Of a stretch of DNA of 64,000 bases, positions 13,618-22,119 are shown piece after piece. Position numbers and translations under genes: made by a program. The notes beneath the pieces are model-generated. The model was not told the origin of the DNA and searched no databases. It worked only from the letters and a program-made list of their open reading frames with translations. Where the stretch lies: positions 186,001 through 250,000 of the forward strand of contig NZ_VAJM01000005.1 in NCBI RefSeq assembly GCF_005771675.1. Reading direction: 5' to 3'. The number at the start of each line of letters is the position of its first letter. The stretch's first letter is position 1. The stretch is from Hymenobacter jeollabukensis (GTDB lineage Bacteria > Bacteroidota > Bacteroidia > Cytophagales > Hymenobacteraceae).

Positions 13618-16611
13618 TTAGCGCAGGGTCTGGTCGAGCAGGCGGAAGGGGCTGACTTTTTGCAGGTCGAGCACAAAGCGGATGCGGTGGCTGAAGTCCT
13701 TGAAGTTGTCGGGCAGCCCGTCGGTGTACTGCGAGCCGGCCACCGGCAAGTATAGGCGGAATACGTTGTTGAACAACGGCACACCCAGCCCGGCGTCGTA
13801 AAATAGGCGCTGGTTGCGGCCGTCGGGCAGCAATTGCCGGCGGTTGACGGCCCCAAAATCGGCAAAAACGGTGAACGAGGTGACGGGCAGCTCGGCTTCC
13901 AGGTTCAGCGTCGTCATCCACTTGTCGGCCGCCACGGGCAGGTAGGCCTTGAAGGCTCCGTCGCGGTCATCGAACTGGTGGCGTTGGGCGGTGTAGGCGT
14001 CCGAAATCTGCTGGCGGTCCAGGAAAGCCGTTTGGCGGCGGTAATCGAAGCTGCCGCTCAGGCCCATGAAATAGCGCTGGGCTTCGACGGAGGTCTGCTG
14101 GAAGAAGTAACCGCCGAACAGGCGGGCCCGCACGCTCTTGTTCTGCTTATAGTAGTGCTGGTAGCGCAGGGCGAGGCGCCCGAGCACCGGCGAGTCGTAG
14201 TTGGTGCCGGCGTTGCGCGGGCTGAAGGTGTTCAGCTCGGCCTCGGCGCCGTACTGGTTCACGGCGTTGCCGCCGTCCAGGTCGTAGCGCAGCGTCGGAA
14301 TGATGTTGTTGCTGAGCTCGTCCTTCGAGCGCACGATGGTGTAGGCCAGCTGCACGGTTTGCTGCGGGCCAGCGGGACGGTTGCGGCGCAGCTCCAGCGT
14401 TACGCTGGGCTCCAGCTTGGTGTAGCGCTCAAAGCGCGTGGCCAGGAAGCTGGTCGTCACGCGCTGCAGCAGGCGGCCGCTAGGTAGCGCGTTCAGGTTG
14501 AGCTGGCCCACGCCCTTCAGTTCGCCGCGGTTGAAGCTGAACATGGGCATGGCCAAGTAGCTCAGCTTGTTCAGCACCAGCGGGTTGTTGTAGAACGCTG
14601 CCCCGAGCATGAACTTGTCGTAGGTGTTGGCCCCGATAACCGGCAGCCAGTTGAAAGACGCATGGTCCCACCGCTCCATGCTCAGCAACGGGCGCAGGCG
14701 AATCGGCTCCAAAGTCGGGAAGGCGCCGCTGAGGCGGCGCCGGTCGTCGCGGCGGTTGAGCTGGGGCGTGAGGTACTCGGCATCCACGACCACGGCGGCC
14801 ACGTCGGGCGTGCGGCGGAAGTTGAGCTGGGCCACGTCCGTGTCCTCGGTGTCGGATTTTTCTTCGGCTTCGCGGCCGCCAAATACCGGCGTCCAGAGCG
14901 TTTCCAGCACCTTGCCCGCGGCGTCTACGGTCGATACCGGCACGGCCCAGGGCGAGTTGGATTCGTTGCGCACCAGCACTTTCACCTGCTGGTCGGTGCT
15001 CATGATGTCGGCTACCGTGGCGTTGTAGCGGGCGGTGGTGCTCATCATCGGCTGGAAAAACCAGTCCAGCTTCTGCCCGGTGGCTTCCTCAAACGCAGCC
15101 TGGAAATCGGTCGGGCCGGGGTGGCGGAACTTCCACCGGTCGTAGTACAGGCGCATGCCCTGGTCGAATTTCTCCTGGCCCAGGTAGGCGGCAAGGTAGC
15201 GCAGCAGCCCGGCGGTTTTGCCGTAGACCACGGCCCCGTAGTTGTAGTTGACGTACTTAGCCGCCGGCACGCCCGCCACGGCCTGGTCGTAGCCGCGGCT
15301 GGCCGGCGCCTGCCACTGCAGCTGCGACACGGCGTAGGACGGCACGCCCTGCAAATCGAAGCCCTTGGCCACTTTCGGCGTGCTGGCCACTTTGGCAATC
15401 GGGTCGGTCAGCTCGGCGCCCGAGGCTTCCGACACGCGGTTTTCCATGTAGCTGTTCACGCCCTCGTCCAGCCACGGAAACTCCCGCTCGTTGGAGCCCA
15501 GGATGCCGTAAAACCAGTTGTGGCCGACTTCGTGGATGGTGGCAAACGGGTCCGTCACGGTCACCATCGGGTACTCCATGCCCGAGCCCGCGCTCAGCGC
15601 CCCGTCCACGGCGGTGGCGGCGGAGTAGGGGTATTCGCCCACCCAGCGCGAGTAGCCCTGCAGGGCGTAGCGGATGTCGTTGCGGTGCTTCAGCCAGTCG
15701 GCGGCGTTGCGGTTGGTAAACAGCAGCCAGGTCGTCACCACGCGCTCCGAGCCGGGGAGCTTCACGGTGTCCTTGAGCACGTTGAAGCGCTTGTCGGCAA
15801 ACCAGGCGAAGTCGTGCACGCGGTCCTGGGTGTAGCGCAGGGTCTTAGTCGTCGCCGACGACGTCGGGAAGCTCACATCCGAGCCGAAGCCGTCGGCCGA
15901 CTTCTGGGCCGTGGTAGCGGCCAACTGGTCGAGGCGGGCCCGCTCGTCGGGGTTTTGCAGCTCGCCGGTGGCGCCCACCACGTAGTTGTCGGGCAGGGTG
16001 ATGCGCACGTCGAAGGAGCCGAATTCGGAGTAGAACTCGCCCTGGTCGAGGTAGGGCATCTGGTGCCAGCCGCTGCGGTCGTACACGGCCGGCTTGGGGT
16101 ACCACTGGCTGATCTGGTAGCTCTGGCCCACGTGACCCATGCGCGAGAAGGAGTCGGGCAGCTTCACCCGGAAGGGCGTCGTGATGGTCACGCGCTGGCC
16201 CGGCGGCAGCGGCTGCGGCAGCGTGAGCTTGGCAATGTCGGGGTTGTTGGGGTCATAGTCCAGCTTCACCACCTGCCCTTCCACGCGGAAGTCCAGCTGA
16301 TCGATGGAGCCGCGCTGGCTGGGCTTGGCAAACTCAAACTTGCGCTTGCCCTGCTCGCGCTGCTGGCGGGCAAAGGCCGAGGAATTGTCCTTGTAGGCGT
16401 TGGGCCAGAGGTGAATCCAGATAAAGGGCAGCGCGTCGGGCGAGTTGTTGACGTACTGAAACTCCTCGCGCCCCGTCAGCACGTGCTGCTGGTCGTCGAG
16501 GGTTACGTCGATGGAGTAGTTGACTTCCTGCTGCCAGTAAGGGCGGTTGTTCTGGGCTAAGGCCGCCAGCGGCAGCATGGCCAGCGCGAGGCTGGGTAAG
16601 AGTTTGTGCAT
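13618..16611 (-). CDS. M1-family metallopeptidase with C-terminal barrel-like region
   Basis: A 997-residue exported protein (signal peptide 1-19, ending ALAQ). The gluzincin site is complete: His360-Glu-Val-Gly-His364 and Glu383, with the 18-residue spacing of M1 aminopeptidases. A GMEYP motif upstream corresponds to the substrate-binding GxMEN loop. From about residue 620 the sequence changes to alternating strands rich in aromatic and Arg residues (YQHYYKQNKSVRARLFGGYF), like an outer-membrane surface-antigen barrel. The protease is therefore probably tethered to the outer membrane. TACTTTCG at about 16634 on the minus strand is a weak promoter candidate. Confidence 0.88.
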   Translation of the reverse strand: MHKLLPSLALAMLPLAALAQNNRPYWQQEVNYSIDVTLDDQQHVLTGREEFQYVNNSPDALPFIWIHLWPNAYKDNSSAFARQQREQGKRKFEFAKPSQRGSIDQLDFRVEGQVVKLDYDPNNPDIAKLTLPQPLPPGQRVTITTPFRVKLPDSFSRMGHVGQSYQISQWYPKPAVYDRSGWHQMPYLDQGEFYSEFGSFDVRITLPDNYVVGATGELQNPDERARLDQLAATTAQKSADGFGSDVSFPTSSATTKTLRYTQDRVHDFAWFADKRFNVLKDTVKLPGSERVVTTWLLFTNRNAADWLKHRNDIRYALQGYSRWVGEYPYSAATAVDGALSAGSGMEYPMVTVTDPFATIHEVGHNWFYGILGSNEREFPWLDEGVNSYMENRVSEASGAELTDPIAKVASTPKVAKGFDLQGVPSYAVSQLQWQAPASRGYDQAVAGVPAAKYVNYNYGAVVYGKTAGLLRYLAAYLGQEKFDQGMRLYYDRWKFRHPGPTDFQAAFEEATGQKLDWFFQPMMSTTARYNATVADIMSTDQQVKVLVRNESNSPWAVPVSTVDAAGKVLETLWTPVFGGREAEEKSDTEDTDVAQLNFRRTPDVAAVVVDAEYLTPQLNRRDDRRRLSGAFPTLEPIRLRPLLSMERWDHASFNWLPVIGANTYDKFMLGAAFYNNPLVLNKLSYLAMPMFSFNRGELKGVGQLNLNALPSGRLLQRVTTSFLATRFERYTKLEPSVTLELRRNRPAGPQQTVQLAYTIVRSKDELSNNIIPTLRYDLDGGNAVNQYGAEAELNTFSPRNAGTNYDSPVLGRLALRYQHYYKQNKSVRARLFGGYFFQQTSVEAQRYFMGLSGSFDYRRQTAFLDRQQISDAYTAQRHQFDDRDGAFKAYLPVAADKWMTTLNLEAELPVTSFTVFADFGAVNRRQLLPDGRNQRLFYDAGLGVPLFNNVFRLYLPVAGSQYTDGLPDNFKDFSHRIRFVLDLQKVSPFRLLDQTLR

Positions 16612-16747
16612 AGGAAAAAGTGCGGAATGCGTGGCGAAAGTACGGGATGCAGGCGGATGGCGTTGGCCGGATTGCGCATAACCCCACCGGGGCTTCCCCC
16701 GTTAGCCTATCAGTGGTCTTATTCTCTCCCCTAACTTCTTAATTCTG

Positions 16748-17152
16748 ATGCAGAAAGACGATTCACAACACCAGGTGCACCTCGATGCCACCACCGATTT
16801 TCTCGGAAGCGACCTGCAGGAAGCCGCTACCAAAGCCGGCCTCGACAACCGGTTCCAGCGTTGGATTGAGGAGCTGAAAGAGCTGCACATTCTGGAGCTG
16901 CACCCCGTCGTAACCGATCTGCAGGCGCTGAAAGCCCATTTCGGCAGCGGTACCCTCGATCATAAGTTGGTCGGGCAGTTGCTGCACCGCCTGGGCGACA
17001 ACACGGCCTTGGTCGTACACTTCGCCGATGACAGCGTGCAGCCGCGGCTGCTGAACCTGAGCAAGGCCCTGCTGGAAGCGGCGCGGCAGGTGGCCGGCGG
17101 GCGCACGGCGGCGGAAGACGACCTGCGGGCAGACTCCGCCTTGCGCAAGTAG
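16748..17152 (+). CDS. Conserved-looking small protein, unknown
   Basis: A 134-residue, mainly helical, soluble protein with no signal peptide, no Cys and no membrane segment. It is acidic at the start (DDSQHQVHLDATTDF) and has a central ELHPVVTDLQALKAHF stretch. It does not match a family I know. It is isolated: divergent from the peptidase gene and convergent with rplS, from which a 19-bp terminator stem separates it. Confidence 0.6.
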   Translation: MQKDDSQHQVHLDATTDFLGSDLQEAATKAGLDNRFQRWIEELKELHILELHPVVTDLQALKAHFGSGTLDHKLVGQLLHRLGDNTALVVHFADDSVQPRLLNLSKALLEAARQVAGGRTAAEDDLRADSALRK

Positions 17153-17175
17153 AGCGTTTGAGCTGAGCGCAAAAC

Positions 17176-17215
17176 AACAGCGGGGCCTCTACCAGATGGT
17201 AGAGGCCCCGCTGTT
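17176..17215. terminator. Intrinsic terminator between convergent genes
   Basis: Perfect 19-bp stem (17176-17194 with 17197-17215) closing on GA. It ends the small-protein gene (plus) and the rplS transcript (minus). Outer pairs are A:T, giving short T stretches in both directions. Confidence 0.85.
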
Positions 17216-17233
17216 TGTTGGGAGCAAGGTGCC

Positions 17234-17590
17234 TTAGGCGCGCTTCTCTTTGATACGAGCAGCTTTGCCCGACAGACCGCGCAGGTAGAACAGGCGGGCA
17301 CGACGTACTTTGCCGCGGCGCACCAGCTCGATCTTGTCGATGTTGGGCGAGATGATCGGGAAGATACGCTCGGTGCCGATCTGGTTCGACACTTTACGCA
17401 CGGTGAAGGTTTCACCGTTGTGGCCTGCGTTCCGGCGCTGGAGAACTACGCCCTGGAACTGCTGAATGCGCTCCTTGTTGCCTTCGCGGATTTTTACGTG
17501 TACGTTGATCGTATCACCGGCAGCGAAGTCCGGGAAGCTGGCGCGGCGCTCTTTGGCTTCCTGGTTGATGAGGTCGAGAAGTTGGCTCAT
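17234..17590 (-). CDS. rplS: 50S ribosomal protein L19
   Basis: A 118-residue L19, started at the ATG at 17590 ([11 protein letters not shown]); the longer frame upstream covers the leader hairpin. The conserved core [19 protein letters not shown] and the [15 protein letters not shown] end are both present. It sits at the intersubunit bridge of the ribosome. It is the last gene of the rpsP-rimM-trmD-rplS group but has its own promoter and an attenuator-like leader. Confidence 0.97.
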   Translation of the reverse strand: MSQLLDLINQEAKERRASFPDFAAGDTINVHVKIREGNKERIQQFQGVVLQRRNAGHNGETFTVRKVSNQIGTERIFPIISPNIDKIELVRRGKVRRARLFYLRGLSGKAARIKEKRA

Positions 17591-17596
17591 GACAGC

Positions 17597-17628
17597 AAAA
17601 AAATCTAAAAAAGGCGGCGCCGCCGCCC
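17597..17628 (-). promoter_or_regulatory. Attenuator-like hairpin in the rplS leader
   Basis: On the minus strand GGCGG-CGGCG-CCGCC (17613-17627) is followed by six Ts, AGA, and seven more Ts, only a few bases before the start codon. This is an intrinsic-terminator shape inside a 5' leader. It suggests premature termination control of L19, possibly autogenous. Alternative pairing strands were not identified. Confidence 0.5.
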
Positions 17629-17650
17629 GAGTGGTTTCAGTAAGGAGGCG

Positions 17651-17680
17651 CAAATATAGTGAGTTTCGCCCGGGTTACAA
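17651..17680 (-). promoter_or_regulatory. rplS promoter: TTG-n19-TATATTTG
   Basis: Minus-strand TTG (17678-17680) and TATATTTG (17651-17658) are separated by 19 nt, an excellent Bacteroidetes -33/-7 pair. It lies in the 92-nt gap after the trmD stop, so rplS can be transcribed separately. Confidence 0.7.
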
Positions 17681-17682
17681 CC

Positions 17683-18420
17683 CTAAGCGTTAGGTTTTTT
17701 CCGGCGACGCGGCTTGCGCGGTTCCTCAAACGCCTCCTGAGGCATATCCGCCAGCAAATCGGGGCGGCGCTGCTGGGTGCGCTGCAGCGCCTGCTCGTGC
17801 TGCCAGTCCTCCACCTTGGGCGTATTGCCCGACATGAGGATGGCCGGCACCTCGCGCCCGCGCCACTCGGCCGGCCGGGTGTACACCGGCGGGGCCAGCA
17901 GATTGTCCTGAAATGAGTCGCTCAGGGCCGATTCCTCGTTGCCGAGCACGCCCGGCAGCAGCCGCACCACGGCATCGACCACCACGGCCGCGCCCAGCTC
18001 CCCGCCGCTGAGCACGAAGTCGCCCACGCTGATTTCGTCGGTCACGTACTCTTCGCGGATGCGCTCATCCACGCCCTTGTAGTGCCCGCAGAGCAGGATG
18101 ACGTTCCGGAGCAACGACAGCCGGTTGGCCGCCGCCTGCCGGAACGTGGGTCCGTCGGGGGTGAGGTATATGATGGCGTCGTACTCGCGCTCTGCCCGCA
18201 GCCCGTCGATGCAGGCGGCAATGGGCTCGGGGCGCAGCACCATGCCCGCCCCGCCGCCGAAGGCGTAGTCGTCGATCTGCCCATGCTTGTTGATGGCGAA
18301 CTGGCGCAAATCGTGCAGGTGAATGTCGGCCAAGCCTTTCTCTTGGGCCCGCTTCACGATGGAGTGCGCGAAGGGGCTGACGAGCAGTTCGGGCTGGCAG
18401 GTGATGATGTCGAAGCGCAT
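17683..18420 (-). CDS. trmD: tRNA (guanine37-N1)-methyltransferase
   Basis: A 245-residue TrmD that methylates G37 of tRNAs reading CNN codons, using SAM. The SPOUT knot signature is present ([11 protein letters not shown], then [14 protein letters not shown]), with the KRAQEKG and [13 protein letters not shown] segments of the N-terminal half. The C-terminus carries a short Arg/Lys-rich extension. It lies 88 nt after rimM, in the conserved ribosomal-maturation order. Confidence 0.97.
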   Translation of the reverse strand: MRFDIITCQPELLVSPFAHSIVKRAQEKGLADIHLHDLRQFAINKHGQIDDYAFGGGAGMVLRPEPIAACIDGLRAEREYDAIIYLTPDGPTFRQAAANRLSLLRNVILLCGHYKGVDERIREEYVTDEISVGDFVLSGGELGAAVVVDAVVRLLPGVLGNEESALSDSFQDNLLAPPVYTRPAEWRGREVPAILMSGNTPKVEDWQHEQALQRTQQRRPDLLADMPQEAFEEPRKPRRRKKPNA

Positions 18421-18508
18421 GGTTGGGCGCAGGCTGGAAGTGAGCGAAGCGGTGGAGCGGTTCGCAGTGTCAAGAAAGCGGCTACCGACGCTGAAGCGTC
18501 GGCGTAGG

Positions 18509-19105
18509 CTATGCTTCGTCGGCTTTGTCGGCCCCGGTATCCTCGGCGTCGTCCTCGTCGGGGGCCGTGGGGTTGAGGTAGATGTCGAGCAGGCCGGCGG
18601 GCAGGGTTACGTGCAGCTCCTTGGTGTCCTCGTCGGCGTGCTGCACCAGCTCGTCGACCACCGGAATCAGCACTTCCTGGCCCTGGTAGCGCATGGCCAG
18701 CAGCACCTGCTCGGGCAGCTCGTAGAAGGTCTCCACGGTGCCCAGCTGGCCCAGGTTGGCGTCGACCACGGTGTAGCCAACGACTTCATGGAAGTAGAAC
18801 TGGTCGTCTGCCAGCTCGGGCAGATCTTCCAGCGGGCGAAACAGCTTCAGGCCGCGAAACAGCTCGGCGTCCTCAATGCGCTCCACCGTCTTGAGCTTGA
18901 GCAGCACGCGGGTGCCGTTCTGAGGCGTGAGGCGCTCCACTTCGAAGCGGTGCAGCTTGCCCGAGCCGGCGGGGCGCTCCACGAATACCTCTTCCACGTC
19001 GAGGTAGTCGGCCACGTCGTCCACGTCCAGTTCGGCCACCATCTGGCCGCGCAGGCCGTGGGTTTTCACCACGTAGCCCAGCTCGTAGCTTTCGTCAAGA
19101 GTCAT
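18509..19105 (-). CDS. rimM: 16S rRNA processing protein RimM
   Basis: A 198-residue ribosome maturation factor that assists 30S head assembly with S19. The N-terminal RimM domain starts with [18 protein letters not shown] and the PRC-barrel domain contains [12 protein letters not shown] followed by the [10 protein letters not shown] segment. The C-terminal 25 residues are acidic. It lies between rpsP and trmD in the canonical order; a 33-bp inverted repeat occupies the gap to rpsP. Confidence 0.95.
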   Translation of the reverse strand: MTLDESYELGYVVKTHGLRGQMVAELDVDDVADYLDVEEVFVERPAGSGKLHRFEVERLTPQNGTRVLLKLKTVERIEDAELFRGLKLFRPLEDLPELADDQFYFHEVVGYTVVDANLGQLGTVETFYELPEQVLLAMRYQGQEVLIPVVDELVQHADEDTKELHVTLPAGLLDIYLNPTAPDEDDAEDTGADKADEA

Positions 19106-19143
19106 GTTGACAGGGTATGAGGGTATGAGTTTGGGGATTAAAA

Positions 19144-19223
19144 AGTTTAGGAGTTTTTGAGTTTGAGAGTTTAAGAACTCCCGCAGGAACTCTTAAACTC
19201 TCAAACTCAAAAACTCCTAAACT
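19144..19223. repeat. 33-bp perfect inverted repeat inside the rpsP-rimM gap
   Basis: Arms 19144-19176 and 19191-19223 are perfectly complementary around a 14-nt loop. The arms are built from short phrases of the type TTTAGGAG and GAGTTT. It lies 21 nt after the rpsP stop. It lacks a T-tract, so it may act as an mRNA 3' stabiliser or processing site rather than as a terminator. Confidence 0.85.
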
Positions 19224-19244
19224 GAGAATCCTCCTAACCTAAAA

Positions 19245-19787
19245 TTAGGCGTTTTCCTCGGTGCTTTCGGCCGGAGCTTCGGCAGCCTCGGGAGCTTCTT
19301 CGGCAGCCGGAGCGTTGGCGGCGTTAGCGGCGGCCTGCTTTTGACGCAGAGCCTCGGCGCGGGCTTCGCGCACTTTGGTTTCGGCGGCCAGCTGCTGCTT
19401 ACGAGCCTCGTCTTTGGCGGCGCCCACGTCGGTGCGCTTGCCTTCAATCTTGGCATTCTTCTCCTCGGTCCACTGCTGGAAGCGCTGGTCGGCTACGTCC
19501 TGGCCGATGGCTCCCTTGATAACGCCGAGCTGCAGGTGCTTGCGGTAGAGCACGCCGCGGTACGACAGCATGGCGCGCACGGTGTCGGTGGGCTGGGCGC
19601 CCTTCATCAGCCAATCGAAAGCCTTGTCGGCGTCGAAGTTGATGGAGGCGGGGTTGGTCAGCGGGTTGTAGGTACCGAGCTTCTCGATGAAGCGGCCGTC
19701 ACGCGGAGCGCGCGAATCAGCTACTACGATGTCGTACATAGCGGCCTTTTTGCGGCCGCGGCGGGCGAGGCGGATTTTAACTGCCAT
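19245..19787 (-). CDS. rpsP: 30S ribosomal protein S16 with long C-terminal extension
   Basis: A 180-residue S16; ordinary S16 is about 80-90 residues. The core is complete: [37 protein letters not shown], and [14 protein letters not shown] (quoted in part). From about residue 105 a basic helix leads into an Ala/Glu-rich, low-complexity tail ending STEENA, a feature of this ribosomal protein in many Bacteroidetes. It heads the rpsP-rimM-trmD operon; TACCTTTG at 19846-19853 (minus) is a likely -7 element. Confidence 0.95.
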   Translation of the reverse strand: MAVKIRLARRGRKKAAMYDIVVADSRAPRDGRFIEKLGTYNPLTNPASINFDADKAFDWLMKGAQPTDTVRAMLSYRGVLYRKHLQLGVIKGAIGQDVADQRFQQWTEEKNAKIEGKRTDVGAAKDEARKQQLAAETKVREARAEALRQKQAAANAANAPAAEEAPEAAEAPAESTEENA

Positions 19788-19845
19788 AAACCGTGTCGGT
19801 TAGGTGACGCAACTCGTGCGTCGGATGAAAAAAAGATTTGGGCTG

Positions 19846-19853
19846 CAAAGGTA
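19846..19853 (-). promoter_or_regulatory. -7 promoter element TACCTTTG for rpsP
   Basis: On the minus strand TACCTTTG matches TAnnTTTG about 60 nt upstream of the rpsP start. A clear -33 TTG was not seen at the right distance. Confidence 0.5.
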
Positions 19854-19913
19854 GGGAAAAGAAGCAGCAGTTTGATTCTGAGTTTAAAGATTTGTCAGTG
19901 AGGGTAACCAGCC

Positions 19914-20095
19914 CGTCATCCTGAGCAGAGCGAAGGACCTTCTTCGCACCTTGCACCAGCCATAAAGCGCAGCTACCAACTCCCTGTCGTCCGGGCTGTG
20001 GTGACGTCAATGCCAGTTGGTAAAAAGCGTTAGCACTTCGTCGGTAGCGGCGGCGCGGGGTGCGAGGAAGGTCCTTCGCTCTGCTCAGGATGACG
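19914..20095. repeat. Dispersed palindromic element, copy A
   Basis: Arms 19914-19950 and 20059-20095 are 37 bp with one mismatch, beginning CGTCATCCTGAGCAGAGCGA on the left. They bracket about 108 nt of unrelated sequence. The same arm sequence recurs at 38467, 53990 and, modified, at 58254 and 39688. It fills most of the 386-nt gap between rpsP and the desaturase gene; the remainder holds the rpsP promoter. Confidence 0.85.
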
Positions 20096-20173
20096 TGCCT
20101 TTTTTCGCTCTCATACTCAACAAAAAAGCCGCCTCGGTTACCCGAAGCGGCTTCTGAATCTTCTTCGCCTGAA

Positions 20174-20941
20174 TTAGGCCGCCATCGATACCGGCTGCTT
20201 GGCCGATTTCTCGCGCTTGATCTTGATGATGCTCAGCTTGTCCAGCGTCCAGATGACGGGGTAGGTGGGGTCCAGCTCCCACCACTTCACGCCGAAGTTG
20301 ACGCGCATGGGCAGCTTGTGGTGGTTGTTCTGAAACAGCTCGCCGCCGGTGAGGAAGTCGAAGAACAGCGAGTTGCGCGACTTGTCGTTGTTGTCGAAGT
20401 TCTGGTAGCCGTACTTATGGCCGCTCCAGTTCACGATGGCCCCGTGCACCGGGCCCATCAGGAAGTGGAAGGGCAGCAGCAGGTAGAGATACCACATGCT
20501 GGCCGGTACCAGGGCCACGTACACGCCCACGTAGGCCGTGCCCCAGGCCACGCGCGAAACCCAATGGTCGCCGATGCGCTCCAGGACGCCCCAGGTGGGG
20601 TAGTCGCCCTCGAAGCGCTTGGCCAGCTCGTACTCGTTGTTAAGCACCGAGTTGTAGATGTTTTTCGTCTTCCACATCATCGTGAAGGCATTCGACGAGT
20701 AGTGGGGGCTGTGCGGGTCGTGCTCGGTATCGGAGTAGGCGTGGTGCATGCGGTGCAGCAGCGCGTAGGCCCGGGGCGAGAGGTACGAGGAGCCCTGCGC
20801 CAGGTAGGTCAGCAGGAAGAAGAACCGTTCCCAGAAGCGGTTCATAGTGTACATCTTGTGGGCCGCGTAGCGGTGCAGGTAGAACGTCTGCACGAACAGC
20901 GACAGGTACCAGTGCCCGACGAAAAACAGCAGAATCGGCAT
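20174..20941 (-). CDS. Fatty acid desaturase (acyl-CoA/acyl-lipid type)
   Basis: A 255-residue integral membrane di-iron desaturase, started at the ATG at 20941 (MPILLFFVGH). The histidine boxes are His23-RYAA-His28, His63-RM-His66-His67, and NNHHK near residue 215. Hydrophobic helices lie between and around them. The family introduces a cis double bond into acyl chains and would adjust membrane fluidity. A good promoter (TTG-n20-TACGTTTG) lies 78-106 nt upstream. Confidence 0.9.
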   Translation of the reverse strand: MPILLFFVGHWYLSLFVQTFYLHRYAAHKMYTMNRFWERFFFLLTYLAQGSSYLSPRAYALLHRMHHAYSDTEHDPHSPHYSSNAFTMMWKTKNIYNSVLNNEYELAKRFEGDYPTWGVLERIGDHWVSRVAWGTAYVGVYVALVPASMWYLYLLLPFHFLMGPVHGAIVNWSGHKYGYQNFDNNDKSRNSLFFDFLTGGELFQNNHHKLPMRVNFGVKWWELDPTYPVIWTLDKLSIIKIKREKSAKQPVSMAA

Positions 20942-21018
20942 GAGGCGGGGTGAAGAAAATGAGGTTAAAGCCTTGACGCGTAAACGCGTACAAGCTCGTT
21001 TGGTTCGAAGAGCTGCCG

Positions 21019-21049
21019 CAAACGTAGCGCCCGGCCGCAGCCCGGCCAA
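21019..21049 (-). promoter_or_regulatory. Desaturase promoter: TTG-n20-TACGTTTG
   Basis: Minus-strand TTG at 21047-21049 and TACGTTTG at 21019-21026 fit the Bacteroidetes -33/-7 pattern, upstream of the ATG at 20941. Confidence 0.6.
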
Positions 21050-21141
21050 CGACTTTCGTCAGCGCCCATCCGGGGCGTCTGTGAAAGGGTGAACCGGGGA
21101 GTATGGTTCAGTTTGGGAGAATATAAAAACGCACCAGTGCA

Positions 21142-21858
21142 CTAGCTCACCATTTCGCCGCTGCGGATCGGGTCCCACACTTCCGCGTCGGGCAGCGGGG
21201 CCACGATGTCCATTTCCTGCTGCGTGACGGGGTGCTTGAACTGCAGCCGGCGGGCGTGCAGGGCGATACTCAAATCGGGCAAGGGGGCCATGGCGCCGTA
21301 CTTCACGTCGCCGGTGATAGGCGTGCCCAGGCCGGTGCTCAGCTGCACCCGGATCTGGTGCGGGCGTCCGGTGATGGGGTTGACTTCGAGCAGGTAGCGG
21401 TGCCCCACCTTGCCCAGCACTTTGTAGTTCAGCTCGGCGCGCTGGCCCTGCTGGTGCTTCTGGGCGTAGGCCTTGGTCACGTTGCGCATGGGGTCCTTCA
21501 CCAGCCAGTGCACCAGCGTGCCCTCGGGCTCCTGCGGGGCCTTGCCCACCAGCGCCCAATAGGTTTTGTGCATGTGGTTGTCGCGGAACATTTCGTTCAG
21601 CCGGCTCAGGGCCTTGCTGGTTTTGGCCAGCACCACGATGCCCGACACGGGCCGGTCGATGCGGTGGCACACGCCGATGAAGGCGTTGCCGGGCTTTTTG
21701 TACTTCAGCCGCAGGTACTCGGCGGCTTTCACCGACAGCGGTTCGTCGCGGGTTTCGTCGGCCTGCACCAGGGTGCCGGCGGTTTTGTTGACGATGAGCA
21801 GGTGGTTGTCTTCGAACAGAATTTCTTTCTGCTCCGACCAGATGGCGGGTCTGTTCAC
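21142..21858 (-). CDS. RluA-family pseudouridine synthase
   Basis: A 238-residue RNA pseudouridine synthase. The catalytic block CHRIDRPVSGIVVLAKT contains the conserved Asp that attacks uridine; the YWALV, LNYKVLG and GRPHQIRVQ motifs follow. There is no N-terminal S4 domain; the protein begins directly with the catalytic fold (ILFEDNHLLIVNK), like RluA/TruC rather than RluC/D. Whether it modifies rRNA or tRNA is not decidable here. Confidence 0.92.
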   Translation of the reverse strand: MNRPAIWSEQKEILFEDNHLLIVNKTAGTLVQADETRDEPLSVKAAEYLRLKYKKPGNAFIGVCHRIDRPVSGIVVLAKTSKALSRLNEMFRDNHMHKTYWALVGKAPQEPEGTLVHWLVKDPMRNVTKAYAQKHQQGQRAELNYKVLGKVGHRYLLEVNPITGRPHQIRVQLSTGLGTPITGDVKYGAMAPLPDLSIALHARRLQFKHPVTQQEMDIVAPLPDAEVWDPIRSGEMVS

Positions 21859-22061
21859 TACTGGAATCCGGAAAAGGTAAACGACGTCGGCGGGGCAGGC
21901 CCGGAATAAGTCAACTCACACTCACAAACGCACGCTCCACCAAGGGAGCCGGTTGCCGCGCCGACCAACGGTAACTGCAAATAAACGACAGAGTTCGGAT
22001 ATGCATTGCACGGCCGGCTCGACGTCGGTCGTCAGTGGGCTGCCAAACAGCCATATAACAA

Positions 22062-22093
22062 CCGCGCCACGACCTGGTTGGGCCGTGGCGCGG
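22062..22093. terminator. Hairpin downstream of panB
   Basis: CCGCGCCACG (22062-22071) pairs with CGTGGCGCGG (22084-22093). A six-T run follows on the plus strand and a shorter T-poor tail follows on the minus strand, where panB ends. It probably ends the panB transcript despite the weak tail. Confidence 0.6.
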
Positions 22094-22119
22094 AATTTTT
22101 TGCCGGTGTTGGGGTGGGT

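Noticed and set aside
19914-20095. tRNA or structured RNA gene in the rpsP-desaturase gap
   Set aside because: The long complementary arms recur as a dispersed DNA element elsewhere in the window; no cloverleaf or known RNA motif is present.
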